Source: Ruminococcus sp.
GTDB taxonomy: Bacteria > Bacillota > Clostridia > Oscillospirales > Ruminococcaceae
Reading direction: 5' to 3'
Assembly: GCA_017649325.1 (NCBI GenBank)
Contig: JAGCHA010000031.1
Location: 1 to 46,176 of the forward strand
DNA length: 46,176 nucleotides
Shown here: positions 32,064 to 41,289 of the stretch, piece after piece
How positions within the stretch are numbered: the stretch's first letter is position 1
Layout of the letters: the number at the start of each line of letters is the position of its first letter
Program-made: the position numbers and the translations under genes
The notes under the pieces: generated by a model
Databases searched by the model: none
What the model was told of the DNA's origin: nothing
The model's input: only the letters and a program-made list of their open reading frames with translations

Positions 32064-34775
32064 TTACTGTATCACGTTGATGAATTTGAACCAGAACCTT
32101 CTCAAAGGCTTTGATTCCGCGTAGAGATTCTTCGCAAATTCATCTGCGAATTTCATATGCGTGTCAGCCTCATTCTTGTCAGGCAGCTCCTCGGAGAACG
32201 CCGCTCGCAGAGCTGCGTCGGTGCAGGCAGTGAATCCTCCTTCTGGGTAGAGCTTGCCGCCGATAGCCCTGTCGACCTTTGCGGCATATTCCATACGCGA
32301 TTCGCCCTCGCGTTTGAGCTCCATGATTCCGAGCAGCTTTTCCGCGTAGCCGTAAATGTACCGCATACGCTTCGACGGGTCTCCCTCGCTGATGTGCTTC
32401 CGCCTCAGCCACAGGATAAGCACACGCCGCAGCAGAGCCGCTGCTATGAATGCAGCCGCAAGCAGGAAGGTGTATATCGTGTACTTGACAGCGGGCGGTA
32501 TAGTGATGTGGAAACCGCCGCCTCTGCCCTTGCCGAATCCGCCTGTAGAAACGGCAGTAGTCGCGCCCGCAGTAGTTGCAGCAGTTGTGGTATTCTGCGC
32601 CGTAGTGCTATTATGCAGAGCACGCGTATCCGTAGTTACGTCGGTGGTAGTCTCGGGAACTGCCGTCGTAGTTGTAGTATCGGCAGTTGTTTCCGCGGAA
32701 TCTGTAGCCGTAGTGGTCGGAGTCGTATCAATTGACTGCTGACTGTAGCCCGCTGTGAATTCGTAGGGCACCCAGCCGTAGCCGCTGATGTAGACCTCTA
32801 CCCACGCATGGCTGCGGTTGTCCTTGACGTCTATCTGATAGGTATGGAGAGCGGGATGCTGGTAGGCTTCATCGAAATCGTCGCCGACGATAACGTAGCC
32901 CGTCGCATAGCGTGCAGGGATGCCTGCCATTCTCGCGAGTATCACTCCCGCAGAGGCATAGTGTGTGCAGTAGCCCTTGTGGTTTTCTAAGAGGAAGTAA
33001 TTGACAAAGTCGCGGTTGTTGGGAGTGCGTCCCGGAGTGAGCGAATACTCGACCATAGAGGCTACCTTGTCTCTCAGAGCGTCGAGTATAGCAAATTGCT
33101 CTGTAGCTGTTTTGCTCTCGTTTTGCCTTGTGAGCAGGGGAGCGAATTCATTGCGTATCTCCTCCATTTCCACGGTATCGGGCACTTGCAGATAATTCCT
33201 GTAAACGAACTCCTCATACTGCCCGGCAATTATCTGCGGGAGCAAGGATTCGGCGTGGTCGTAGTAGTACGTAGGCTGCACATTCAGGTAGGAATTGAGC
33301 AGGAAGTGATCATCGCCATTGCTCATAAGACCGTTGTCCGTGCAGTATTTGGATATCGTTCCGCGCAGCTCGTCGTCATAAATGCGGTCGGGATAGCAGA
33401 CCATACGGACAGGCTTGCTCAGCGCGGGGATAACGTCATCGGGGGAATAAGGAGTGAATTGGTAGCGGAACTCGCTTCCGTTCTCCTTTTTTGAGACAAC
33501 GTCTTTGTCACGGTTGTACTCGCTGATACCGATGGAAGAAGTCCCGTACGGTGCAAAGCTTCTGTTGCCGTGGAGATTCGACTTTATTTTTATGGTATAA
33601 TCGTCGTTGTAGGGGAAGATGAGGTGATTCATCGTATACGGGAGGTCCTGCGGGTATATCGAATACTTCTTGAAATTGTCAAAGAGCTTATCGTTGTATA
33701 CCGAGTCGGAGAAAGTCGTCCATTCGTCGGAGCTGTATTTGACTCCCGTGAAATCCTTGAGGTATATCGCTCCGTAGAACCTGTCGCTGACAGTCACAAC
33801 GAGGTCGGTGGTATCCTTATATCGCAGCCTGTCGACATTTCCGAGCTTGTGAGTATCGGTAGTGAAAGTGAAGCCGAAGGCACTGGTTATATTGGACACA
33901 CTTCCGGTGATATCGTCGATAGTGAACGAGCTGACAGCGTCGCGGACGTCGCTTCGTTTGCGGTTTATCTCGTCGCTGCGCTTGTAGTCGAGAGCCTTCA
34001 TAGCTCCCGCAGTGAGTATGGTTATGGTCAGCACCTCTATCATCACCATAACGCCGCATTTTTCGGTAACTTTGAGCCGCATCTGCCGTTTGGGGAAGAA
34101 TAGGTTCTCCTTTCGGACGAAGCCGCCGCTTCCGCCCGAATACTCGCCGATGTCGATAGTGGTCATGGAGAAGAGCGCGAACCAGTAACCGACAAGGAGC
34201 ATCCCCCAGAATACCGAGACTTTCATGCCGTTATAGAGACCTATTTCCAGTACGGGGAATGAAACGAGCAGGGGAGGTATCGAGTTTGGACGGTAGATCG
34301 TGAAAATATAGAGTACTAGTGCGAGCGCCCATATGTACAGTATGAAGAAAGCAGTCGTTGCGCCTGATTCGAGGTCGGGCTTCAAAAATTTGTAGTAGGA
34401 TATGTCCGTATGGTAAGCGGCACTGTATATCCTGTTGTATACGAACTTGAAGCCGAGCGCGAGCTTTTCTATGTACCTGTAGCACGCGAACATCGCGATG
34501 AAAGCCGAGCCTGCCGCTATCCATATGCCTCTCTTGCCCATCAGGGAGAGTGTGATATACACAGCCGAGAACAGTATCGCCGAAAAGACGACGGCAGGTC
34601 GGTTATAGTTGAAGTCGAACATCGAGAAGAAGCACATTATCGTCGCCGTAAAGCCGCAGATCGCGATGAGTACAGCTTCTATCGTCCTGAAATTGGGACG
34701 CTTCCTCTTGACGGACATTATGATACTGTCACATATCGCAATGCCGTTGCTGTTCTTTTGGTTTTTATGTTTCAT
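32064..34775 (-). CDS. Transglutaminase-domain membrane protein of a MoxR/DUF58 operon
   Basis: The 903-residue protein starts with five to six transmembrane helices (about residues 30-215) and then has a long extracellular region with a transglutaminase-like core. The triad candidates are C603 in KGYCTHYAS, H656 in RSHAWVE and a Glu in WVPYEFT, where many relatives have Asp. A Thr-rich linker (about 675-745) follows, then another transmembrane helix (about 760-785) and a cytoplasmic tail. TgpA-like proteins of this layout act at the cell surface; whether as protease, cross-linker or structural unit is unknown. It follows DUF58 by 11 bases in the classic MoxR-DUF58-transglutaminase order. Confidence 0.88.
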   Translation of the reverse strand: MKHKNQKNSNGIAICDSIIMSVKRKRPNFRTIEAVLIAICGFTATIMCFFSMFDFNYNRPAVVFSAILFSAVYITLSLMGKRGIWIAAGSAFIAMFACYRYIEKLALGFKFVYNRIYSAAYHTDISYYKFLKPDLESGATTAFFILYIWALALVLYIFTIYRPNSIPPLLVSFPVLEIGLYNGMKVSVFWGMLLVGYWFALFSMTTIDIGEYSGGSGGFVRKENLFFPKRQMRLKVTEKCGVMVMIEVLTITILTAGAMKALDYKRSDEINRKRSDVRDAVSSFTIDDITGSVSNITSAFGFTFTTDTHKLGNVDRLRYKDTTDLVVTVSDRFYGAIYLKDFTGVKYSSDEWTTFSDSVYNDKLFDNFKKYSIYPQDLPYTMNHLIFPYNDDYTIKIKSNLHGNRSFAPYGTSSIGISEYNRDKDVVSKKENGSEFRYQFTPYSPDDVIPALSKPVRMVCYPDRIYDDELRGTISKYCTDNGLMSNGDDHFLLNSYLNVQPTYYYDHAESLLPQIIAGQYEEFVYRNYLQVPDTVEMEEIRNEFAPLLTRQNESKTATEQFAILDALRDKVASMVEYSLTPGRTPNNRDFVNYFLLENHKGYCTHYASAGVILARMAGIPARYATGYVIVGDDFDEAYQHPALHTYQIDVKDNRSHAWVEVYISGYGWVPYEFTAGYSQQSIDTTPTTTATDSAETTADTTTTTAVPETTTDVTTDTRALHNSTTAQNTTTAATTAGATTAVSTGGFGKGRGGGFHITIPPAVKYTIYTFLLAAAFIAAALLRRVLILWLRRKHISEGDPSKRMRYIYGYAEKLLGIMELKREGESRMEYAAKVDRAIGGKLYPEGGFTACTDAALRAAFSEELPDKNEADTHMKFADEFAKNLYAESKPLRRFWFKFINVIQ

Positions 34776-34786
34776 AATGTATCCTT

Positions 34787-35986
34787 TTACAGTTCAATAT
34801 CCTTTACAGACGAGCTTATCCTGCCGATGTATACAGGGATAGTGTTCAGGTTCGGATAGCCGCCTGCGATACCTGATACTTCCTCGGGGGTAGCCACCAC
34901 CACGAGCGCGTTGAGGATATCCGCATCAACATTGTCGTCGATGTATTCGAGTATTGAAGTATCGGGCACTGAGGTGATAAACGTAAATGAAGACAGCGAA
35001 AGACCGCTGTGCTCGGTGAAATAGAGCTCGGGCGGCTCGCAGTAGAGGTTGTCGGTGACAGAGAGTATCAGTTCCTGAACAGTCCCTGCGAGGTCGTCGG
35101 GGTCGTAGATATGCCGCTCGACGAAGCCGTTCGACTTTCCGCTGTAGAACACAACAGAGTGAAGTCTCTCGTTCTCAAGCATGAACTGCGATACCGACAC
35201 AAGCGTCTCCACGAGTGTATCGTATACAGGCAGAGCATAGCGCGGGTCGTTCTTTTCGTAGCTTTTGAGGTTCAGGAAGAGCGTACACGGCGTATCCACG
35301 GGCAGACTGTAGTCCTTGACGATGAACTCGTCCTTTTTGGAGCTGAGTTTCCAGTGTATACGGTTGAGCTTGTCTCCCGGGTGATAGCCGCGAAGGTCGA
35401 AGACCTCGGACGGGTCGTCGCCGGGCTTGTGCTCGGAGAAGACATTGCTCTCCTCGTTTGTGCGGTCGAGGTAGCTGACCTCTCCGCTTATCTCGTGACC
35501 CTCCGGCATTACAGCGACCTGAGCGGTCAGGTTTTTGGCTATCCTGAACTTGAATATCCTCAGGGGGTCGTAGATATAGATACGAGCGCACTTGATATTG
35601 ATGATACCGCAGAACTGTGAGCTGAGCTGGAAAGTGACGCTCTGCTCGTTCAGGGGCTGAACGGGCATATGCAGGTCGAACATATTTATCTCGTTATTGA
35701 AAACGTTGTAGTATTCGATATGGGCGTCAGCCTTGCCGACAGGGAAAATGCTCCTGTTATTAAGGCGAATGAATACGGGAAAGTCCTCGCGCTTGGATGC
35801 ACTGCCGTCCTTGACGGTCATCTCCGCAGTCATGAGAAGCTTGGTGATGAATGTGGTAACGAACATCAGCACAGGCAGAGCGCAGACCACCACGAGCAGC
35901 ACAAGAGCAAAGTCCCAGAGGTACATCACGTAGAATACCGCGCAGATAATGATGAGCACGGCAAAGAATACCTTCATCAGCAGCAT
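34787..35986 (-). CDS. DUF58-domain membrane protein
   Basis: The 399-residue protein has two N-terminal transmembrane helices (about residues 4-50), a beta-rich region, and the DUF58 signature GDKLNRIHWKLSSKKDE followed by a von Willebrand-A-like domain with a degenerate metal site. DUF58 proteins are partners of MoxR AAA+ ATPases. The start lies 3 bases after the MoxR stop, and AGG in a weak ribosome site overlaps the end of moxR, so coupling is likely. A second Met lies three codons downstream. Confidence 0.87.
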   Translation of the reverse strand: MLLMKVFFAVLIIICAVFYVMYLWDFALVLLVVVCALPVLMFVTTFITKLLMTAEMTVKDGSASKREDFPVFIRLNNRSIFPVGKADAHIEYYNVFNNEINMFDLHMPVQPLNEQSVTFQLSSQFCGIINIKCARIYIYDPLRIFKFRIAKNLTAQVAVMPEGHEISGEVSYLDRTNEESNVFSEHKPGDDPSEVFDLRGYHPGDKLNRIHWKLSSKKDEFIVKDYSLPVDTPCTLFLNLKSYEKNDPRYALPVYDTLVETLVSVSQFMLENERLHSVVFYSGKSNGFVERHIYDPDDLAGTVQELILSVTDNLYCEPPELYFTEHSGLSLSSFTFITSVPDTSILEYIDDNVDADILNALVVVATPEEVSGIAGGYPNLNTIPVYIGRISSSVKDIEL

Positions 35987-35989
35987 TGC

Positions 35990-36949
35990 TTATACCTGCT
36001 TTTCAGATATCCCGGGAGCGGGCACTTTCTTGATGATGTCGGCGATGACGCTCGCAGCGGTCACCTCCGAGAGCTTAGCCTTGGAGTTGAGGATTATGCG
36101 ATGTTCAAAGACGTCGCTGCAAATGTAGATGATATCGTCGGGGATAACGTAGTCGCGTCCCATAGCCGCGGCAATTCCCTTTGATATCTGCATGAGCGCG
36201 AGAGTTCCTCGCGGACTTACTCCGAGCTTTATCATCGGGTGATTCCTCGTAGCGGCGGAGAGCTGAACTATGTATTCGTAAATTCTGTCGTCCACGTAGA
36301 TGTTGGAGATATAGTCCTGAAGCTCGATTATCATGCGTGCATTTGCTACCTCGTTCACGCCGTCGAGCGGATTGGAGTTGAATTTGGATTTGAGGATAGC
36401 CACTTCGCCGACGAAGTCGGGATAACCCATACTGAGCTTTATCATAAAGCGGTCGAGCTGCGAGTCGGGGAGGTTGTGTGTACCTGCCGAGCCGATAGGG
36501 TTCTGGGTAGCTATAACTGTGTATGGTTCGGGAAGCTTGTAGGTATTGCCGTCAACAGTGATGCTCTTTTCTTCCATGAGCTCGAGCAGGGCTGACTGCG
36601 TCTTGCTGGAGGTACGGTTTATCTCGTCCGCGAGGAAGAGATTGCAGAAAGCAACGCCGGGGCGGAACTCGAAGGTGTTCTTCACTTTGTTGAACACGTT
36701 GAAGCCGGTAACATCGGAGGGGAGTACATCAGGAGTGAACTGCATACGGTTGTGCTCGAGTGACAGCGCCTTCGAGAAAGCAAGGGCGAGGGTAGTCTTG
36801 CCGACACCGGGGATATCCTCGATGAGGATATGACCCTTGCAGAGGATAGCGAGCAGGGTCTTGATGATTATAGGGTCCTTGCCGATAACGGCTTTTTTGA
36901 CCTCGGCAACGACATCATTTATCTGTTTTGCGTAATAAGAATTATTCAT
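35990..36949 (-). CDS. MoxR-family AAA+ ATPase
   Basis: This 319-residue ATPase has Walker A EDIPGVGKTTLA, Walker B LFLADEINR, the sensor-1 segment VIATQNPIG, an arginine-finger region DRFMIKLSMGYP and a C-terminal lid with SPRGTLALMQ. MoxR proteins act as chaperone-like ATPases that mature or assemble partner complexes, here presumably the DUF58 and transglutaminase proteins. The ATG at 36949 has AGGAGA 6 bases upstream; a more distal in-frame Met lies between promoter and ribosome site and was rejected. Confidence 0.93.
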   Translation of the reverse strand: MNNSYYAKQINDVVAEVKKAVIGKDPIIIKTLLAILCKGHILIEDIPGVGKTTLALAFSKALSLEHNRMQFTPDVLPSDVTGFNVFNKVKNTFEFRPGVAFCNLFLADEINRTSSKTQSALLELMEEKSITVDGNTYKLPEPYTVIATQNPIGSAGTHNLPDSQLDRFMIKLSMGYPDFVGEVAILKSKFNSNPLDGVNEVANARMIIELQDYISNIYVDDRIYEYIVQLSAATRNHPMIKLGVSPRGTLALMQISKGIAAAMGRDYVIPDDIIYICSDVFEHRIILNSKAKLSEVTAASVIADIIKKVPAPGISEKQV

Positions 36950-36982
36950 AGTTGTTCTCCTGTAAATACAAAAATACATCTT

Positions 36983-37011
36983 ATTATAACATATGTAGGA
37001 TTATTTTTCAA
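36983..37011 (-). promoter_or_regulatory. Sigma-A promoter of the MoxR operon
   Basis: On the minus strand TTGAAA (37006-37011), a 17-base spacer and TATAAT (36983-36988) with an extended TG lie 34 bases before the moxR start. Confidence 0.88.
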
Positions 37012-37055
37012 GTCTTATGTTAAAAATTGCAATAATTGACTGTTTTCGCCTATGC

Positions 37056-37084
37056 TTGACTATTTTTTGCGGTGATGATATAAT
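37056..37084 (+). promoter_or_regulatory. Sigma-A promoter of the PflA-like radical SAM gene
   Basis: TTGACT (37056-37061), a 17-base spacer and TATAAT (37079-37084) with an extended TG lie 28 bases before the ATG, divergent from the MoxR promoter. Confidence 0.88.
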
Positions 37085-37112
37085 AATCCTGCACGAAAAG
37101 GAGTTGTTGAAA

Positions 37113-38012
37113 ATGAGTGATTATTCGTATTGCACACTCTGTCCGCGGAGGTGCGGAGCTGACCGACGCACAGGTGTCGGTTACTGCGGTATGGGGGCAG
37201 TACCCACTGCGGCAAAGGCGAGCCTTCACAAGTGGGAGGAACCGTGCATCGCCTACAAAAACGGAGCAGGCACGGTCTTTTTCACGGGGTGCAGTCTCCA
37301 CTGCGTATACTGCCAGAACAATGTCATAAGCCGCGAACTTTACGGCGCACCGACCTCCTCAGACAGCCTCGCGGACATATTCCTCCGCTTGCAGGAGCAG
37401 GGGGCTGACAACATTGAGCTTGTCACGCCAACGCATTTTCTTCCTGATATTATCGACGCAGTTGAAAAGGTGAAGCCGCAGCTGAATGTGCCTGTCGTTT
37501 ACAACACGGGCGGCTACGAACTCACAGAGACGATACACCGCCTCGACGGTCTCGTGGACATTTACCTCCCTGATATAAAATACTTTTCGTCCGAGCTTTC
37601 TGCGAAATATTCGCATGCTCCCGACTACTTTGACCATGCCTCGGCGGCTGTTGAGGAGATGATACGCCAGGTGGGAGACCTATGCTATAACGACGAGGGG
37701 GGACTGCTGAAAGGAACGGTGATACGTCACCTCGTCCTTCCGAACTGCCGCCATGACAGCATAAAGATAATGGAGTGGATAGCCGATCACACGACCTCGG
37801 AGCAGGTGCTCGTAAGCATAATGAACCAGTACACACCGTTCGACTTTATACCTGACAGCTTCCCTGAGCTGAAGCGGCGTGTCACGAAAATGGAGTACAA
37901 CAGTGTTGTGCGGCGAGCGGCGGAGCTCGGACTGAATGGCTTCACGCAGGAGAAATCCTCCGCGACGTCAGATTATGTTCCCGATTTTGATTTGAGCGGA
38001 ATCATAATATGA
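37113..38012 (+). CDS. Radical SAM protein, PflA-like (COG1313-type)
   Basis: The 299-residue protein has an N-terminal Cys-rich segment (C7, C10, C14 and C25) that may hold an extra cluster. The radical SAM motif CSLHCVYC follows, with C60, C64 and C67, after the strand GTVFFTG. Downstream segments LVTPTHFLPDI, VYNTGGYE and DIYLPDIKYF are typical of this PflA-related family. The substrate is unknown; related proteins are often called pyruvate formate-lyase-activating-like without proof. AAAGGAG lies about 10 bases before the ATG. It is monocistronic, ending at a terminator. Confidence 0.88.
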   Translation: MSDYSYCTLCPRRCGADRRTGVGYCGMGAVPTAAKASLHKWEEPCIAYKNGAGTVFFTGCSLHCVYCQNNVISRELYGAPTSSDSLADIFLRLQEQGADNIELVTPTHFLPDIIDAVEKVKPQLNVPVVYNTGGYELTETIHRLDGLVDIYLPDIKYFSSELSAKYSHAPDYFDHASAAVEEMIRQVGDLCYNDEGGLLKGTVIRHLVLPNCRHDSIKIMEWIADHTTSEQVLVSIMNQYTPFDFIPDSFPELKRRVTKMEYNSVVRRAAELGLNGFTQEKSSATSDYVPDFDLSGIII

Positions 38013-38041
38013 GTAGGAGACACCGTCCTCGTCGTTCCGCC

Positions 38042-38072
38042 AAAAAAGGCTGTACCTTTCGGTACAGCCTTT
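38042..38072. terminator. Bidirectional terminator between the radical SAM and GH13 genes
   Basis: A 12-base stem AAAGGCTGTACC/GGTACAGCCTTT with loop TTTC is followed by six T residues on the minus strand. On the plus side the T-run is short. It terminates the GH13 gene well and probably the radical SAM gene. Confidence 0.85.
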
Positions 38073-38082
38073 GCTGTTCTTA

Positions 38083-39681
38083 TCAAAGCTTCGTGAAGCG
38101 GTGAATAGTGCCGTCGCCTGCTTTTCCGCAGAATATAGCCTTAGGACGAGCCCAGACACTGCCGTCCTTGAGCGACTTGTAAACTACGAGTTCCTCGTTG
38201 TTCTCGCTGTGACGAGCGATGGCGATGACTTCGTACTCGTTGCCCTTGTAGTGACGGTAGTGAGCACCTATCTCGACCTCAGTCTCGTCGTGAGGAGCCT
38301 CCTCGTGCGCGGGAGCAGCCTCAGGCTCGGTGTTGACAATATCATCTGAAACGATTATCATAGATGTGAACGGCTGGAGCGTGATATGCGCATTGCCGTC
38401 GTGAACGTCTATCTGAGTAGCGCTCAGCACATCAACGAGAGCAGGCAGATGAGTGCCGAAGTTGAAGTCGTATGGGTAATCTGCGAGGTTGAGCGCAACA
38501 TAAACGGTCTGGTCGCCTTGCACCTTTTTAAAGAGCAGCTGCTGATTCGTTATCTGGATACGCTCATAGCTGCCCGTTCTCATAGCAGGATAAGCCTTGT
38601 AGATACGTCCGAGCTTTACGATATGCTTGTAGAGCTCATTGTTCTCACGCTCCATATCCGCAAGGTGGAGACACGGACGGAGATTGTCATCAGAGTTATC
38701 CTCCTTGCGCCCCTGAATGCCGTACTCACTTCCGTAGTAGATGGAGGGGATACCGGGCATTGCGTATTCGAGAGTATAGATGAGCGGCAGATAAGCGGGA
38801 TTGTTTACAGTGCTTGCGAGGCGGTTCACGTCGTGATTGTCGACGAAATTATAGAGGTTGATATTCCTGTAGATACCGCCGTTTGCGCCCGACTGGCGAT
38901 TTATCGAGTAGTCAATCTCGAAGTAGTTCTTGTCGTTGTGCGAGGAGTAGAGTCCCTTATAGCACTCGTAGTTTGTAACGCTGTCGAGCATTTCGGGGTT
39001 AGCCCAGCGGTTATAGTCGCCGTGGATTATCTCGCCCATGAGCCAGAAATCGCGCTTCTTGCCCTTGCAGAAGCTGCGTATCCTCTTGAAGAAGTCAAAG
39101 TCCACGCAGTCGGCCGCATCGAAGCGTATGCCGTCGATACCGAATGATTCTATCCAATAGTTTATTGCGTCGATGATGTGGTCGCACACACCGACGTTGC
39201 GGAGATTGAGCTTGACGAGGTTATAGTGACCGTTCCAGCCCTCATACCAGAAGGGGTCGCCGCAGGGGCTCTGACCGCCGAAGTTGAGGTTGGCGAACCA
39301 GTCGCAGTAGCCGCTTCCCTGCCCCTTTTCCTGTATGTCAACGAACTGCGGGAACTTTCTGCCTACGTGGTTGAAAACGCCGTCGAGGATGACTCTGATG
39401 CCGTTTTCGTGGAGGCGGTCGCATATGAAGCGGAACGAATTGTTATCGCCGAGACGGCGGTCGATCTTTTTGTAGTCGACTGTATCATAGCCGTGCTCCA
39501 CAGACTCGAAAACGGGTCCGAAGTAGATAGCGTCCACGTTCATTTCCTTGAAGTGCGGGATCCAGTCGAGCACCTTGTCGAGGCGGAAGGACACATCATC
39601 ACTGAAATCATTGAATTTCGGTGCTCCGCAGAAGCCGAGCGGATAGATGTGATAGATTATGGCGTTATCATACCAGTTCAT
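38083..39681 (-). CDS. Cytoplasmic GH13 alpha-amylase-family enzyme fused to a DUF1653 domain
   Basis: This 532-residue protein has no signal peptide. The GH13 barrel (about residues 5-350) carries all conserved regions: VILDGVFNH (D100, H105), GIRFDAAD with nucleophile D188, LMGEIIH with acid/base E217, and FVDNHD with D284. It acts on alpha-glucans or maltodextrins inside the cell. A beta-sandwich C domain follows (about 360-450), then a Pro/Glu/Ala linker, and finally a DUF1653 module (about 476-520: YRHYKGNEYEV, ARHSEN, ELVVYKSL, WARP). DUF1653 usually occurs as a small stand-alone protein. AAAGGAGTAG precedes the ATG. It lies 75 bases downstream of the HD gene. Confidence 0.88.
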   Translation of the reverse strand: MNWYDNAIIYHIYPLGFCGAPKFNDFSDDVSFRLDKVLDWIPHFKEMNVDAIYFGPVFESVEHGYDTVDYKKIDRRLGDNNSFRFICDRLHENGIRVILDGVFNHVGRKFPQFVDIQEKGQGSGYCDWFANLNFGGQSPCGDPFWYEGWNGHYNLVKLNLRNVGVCDHIIDAINYWIESFGIDGIRFDAADCVDFDFFKRIRSFCKGKKRDFWLMGEIIHGDYNRWANPEMLDSVTNYECYKGLYSSHNDKNYFEIDYSINRQSGANGGIYRNINLYNFVDNHDVNRLASTVNNPAYLPLIYTLEYAMPGIPSIYYGSEYGIQGRKEDNSDDNLRPCLHLADMERENNELYKHIVKLGRIYKAYPAMRTGSYERIQITNQQLLFKKVQGDQTVYVALNLADYPYDFNFGTHLPALVDVLSATQIDVHDGNAHITLQPFTSMIIVSDDIVNTEPEAAPAHEEAPHDETEVEIGAHYRHYKGNEYEVIAIARHSENNEELVVYKSLKDGSVWARPKAIFCGKAGDGTIHRFTKL

Positions 39682-39756
39682 ATATATCTACTCCTTTGAT
39701 TAAAGTTTTTCTGTATGTTTCATTTTATGATCTTAGTTTGCGGTCAAAGCGGGGCC

Positions 39757-40359
39757 TTACTTATCGCTGCCCTCGAGGAAGTATGAAGCCTCCATATCGG
39801 CAACATGGAGCGCGAAGGCAAGCGGATACATCTCAAGCGCCCTGCCTATGGTGCCGCGTTCCTCGATACTTCCGTATGAGAATCCCATATGCCAGCGTAT
39901 CGCGCAGGCTTCATCGCGGGTAAGGCGTCCCTCGCCGTAGAGGTAGCCCGAGATTATATATACCGATTTTTCTCCGTGTCCGTATGGGAGAGTGTCATTT
40001 ATCGTATAGAACGGCACCTTTTCCCACTGACCCGTCTCTTCGTTTTTTCTGTTGCGCATCTCAGTGGTGTAGAAGTTGATTTTGCACACATCATGAAGCA
40101 GAGCCACTATTGCTATGCTTTCTTCGGAGAAGTCCATGCCGTACATCTCTTTCACCCTCGGACGTGAGAGGTAGTCCTTGAGGCAGTGGTAGACGTTAAC
40201 GCTGTGTTCGACGAGCCCGCCCTCATGCGAGCCATGAAAGCGTGTGCTGCTCGGAGCAGTGAAGAAGTCGCTTTTCTGTAAAAATTCAAGGAGCTTATCC
40301 GCACCCTTGCGCTTGATATTCTCGTTATAAATTGAGATGAATTCTTCTTTTGCAGTCAA
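39757..40359 (-). CDS. HD-domain hydrolase
   Basis: The 200-residue protein has the HD metal-binding order H, HD, D: FHGSHEGGLVEHS near residue 45-55, LLHDVCK near 88-91, and HVADMEAS near the C-terminus. It is probably a phosphohydrolase acting on nucleotides or nucleic acid. TTG at 40359 is taken as the start because AAAGGAG is 9 bases upstream and no suitable ATG is near. The promoter at 40404-40432 drives it and probably the GH13 gene too. Confidence 0.82.
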   Translation of the reverse strand: MTAKEEFISIYNENIKRKGADKLLEFLQKSDFFTAPSSTRFHGSHEGGLVEHSVNVYHCLKDYLSRPRVKEMYGMDFSEESIAIVALLHDVCKINFYTTEMRNRKNEETGQWEKVPFYTINDTLPYGHGEKSVYIISGYLYGEGRLTRDEACAIRWHMGFSYGSIEERGTIGRALEMYPLAFALHVADMEASYFLEGSDK

Positions 40360-40403
40360 ATATACGAACTCCTTTCGCTAATAATATAAATCAACCATTA
40401 ATA

Positions 40404-40432
40404 ATTATACCACTATCCGAAAGATAATGCAA
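40404..40432 (-). promoter_or_regulatory. Sigma-A promoter of the HD-GH13 genes
   Basis: On the minus strand TTGCAT (40427-40432), a 17-base spacer and TATAAT (40404-40409) lie about 45 bases before the TTG start. Confidence 0.85.
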
Positions 40433-40507
40433 TAGTTTTTGGTGAAAATCTTCAAAAAAAACATCGGCCGACCCGATTAATAGTGGATTAAGCATACATA
40501 TAGGCGG

Positions 40508-40532
40508 AAAAAGGGCAGCCCGAGAGCTGCCC
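40508..40532 (-). terminator. Terminator of the tex operon
   Basis: On the minus strand GGGCAGC-TCTCGG-GCTGCCC is followed by five T residues, just after the GNAT stop. Confidence 0.87.
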
Positions 40533-40539
40533 AATGAGA

Positions 40540-41286
40540 CTATTTTATCTTTTTTGCGCCTATCTCGACCCATGCAGGCTTGAACCCGCAGTTGAGAGCG
40601 ATATTCCACGAATGATAATTTGCAACAGCCGTACCGTAGAAGGGAATATCCCCGCGCTCGGATATCTTATTTTTCAGGAGCGTTACGAGGTATGTGCCCA
40701 CGCCTTTTGAGCGGTATTCAGGCATAACGTCGATGCCTATCTGCTGCCAGTGCGGAGCGTCCTCGGAGCAGCCCGCCATTCCCATTATCCTTTCGCCGTC
40801 ATAAGCGCAGACGACGATTCTGTCGGGACGCTCGGGCTGGAAGCTCGTGCATATCGCGTTCGGAAAGCGCTCGTCGCCGTAGAATCGGTGTATCTCACCG
40901 TCGAAGAACCACTTCACGGGATAGGTGGCGGTCGGCTCCGTCTGAGAGCAGGGGAGGAACATATGATGCGTCTGAGTGAGAGTATAGCCGAACCAGCCGA
41001 GCTCCTGTTCAATGGGGAGCAGATTGTGCAGCTCGAACAACCAGTGTCCCTGTATCTTCGTAACGTATTCCGCAAGGAAGTCCTGTAAACATTCGTCAGC
41101 AGTAACTACAGTATTACCGCCCATAGTCACCATGTGGAAGAAGTATTTCTCGGGAGAATACTGCCGTCTGCCCTCATGCAGCTCCGAGACCGTCAGCACA
41201 TTCTCGCTGCGGAGGAAGTCCTCTGGCGAGCAGTTGTATTCAAGGGCGAGCAGCTCCCTTAATTTATCGAAATATAGGCTTTGCAT
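40540..41286 (-). CDS. GNAT-family acetyltransferase with extended N-terminus
   Basis: The 248-residue protein has a long N-terminal half without a recognised motif and a C-terminal GNAT domain (about residues 150-240). The GNAT part includes IGIDVMPEYRSKGVGTYLV, where the R-x-K-G-V-G loop binds acetyl-CoA, and NIALNCGFKPAW. The substrate is unknown. It starts 3 bases after the GIY-YIG gene and ends the tex operon. AAGGAG is 8 bases before the ATG. Confidence 0.84.
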   Translation of the reverse strand: MQSLYFDKLRELLALEYNCSPEDFLRSENVLTVSELHEGRRQYSPEKYFFHMVTMGGNTVVTADECLQDFLAEYVTKIQGHWLFELHNLLPIEQELGWFGYTLTQTHHMFLPCSQTEPTATYPVKWFFDGEIHRFYGDERFPNAICTSFQPERPDRIVVCAYDGERIMGMAGCSEDAPHWQQIGIDVMPEYRSKGVGTYLVTLLKNKISERGDIPFYGTAVANYHSWNIALNCGFKPAWVEIGAKKIK

Positions 41287-41289
41287 GGT

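Noticed and set aside
32157..32735. Plus-strand open frame opposite the transglutaminase gene
   Set aside because: It mirrors the repetitive Thr-rich linker of the real gene.
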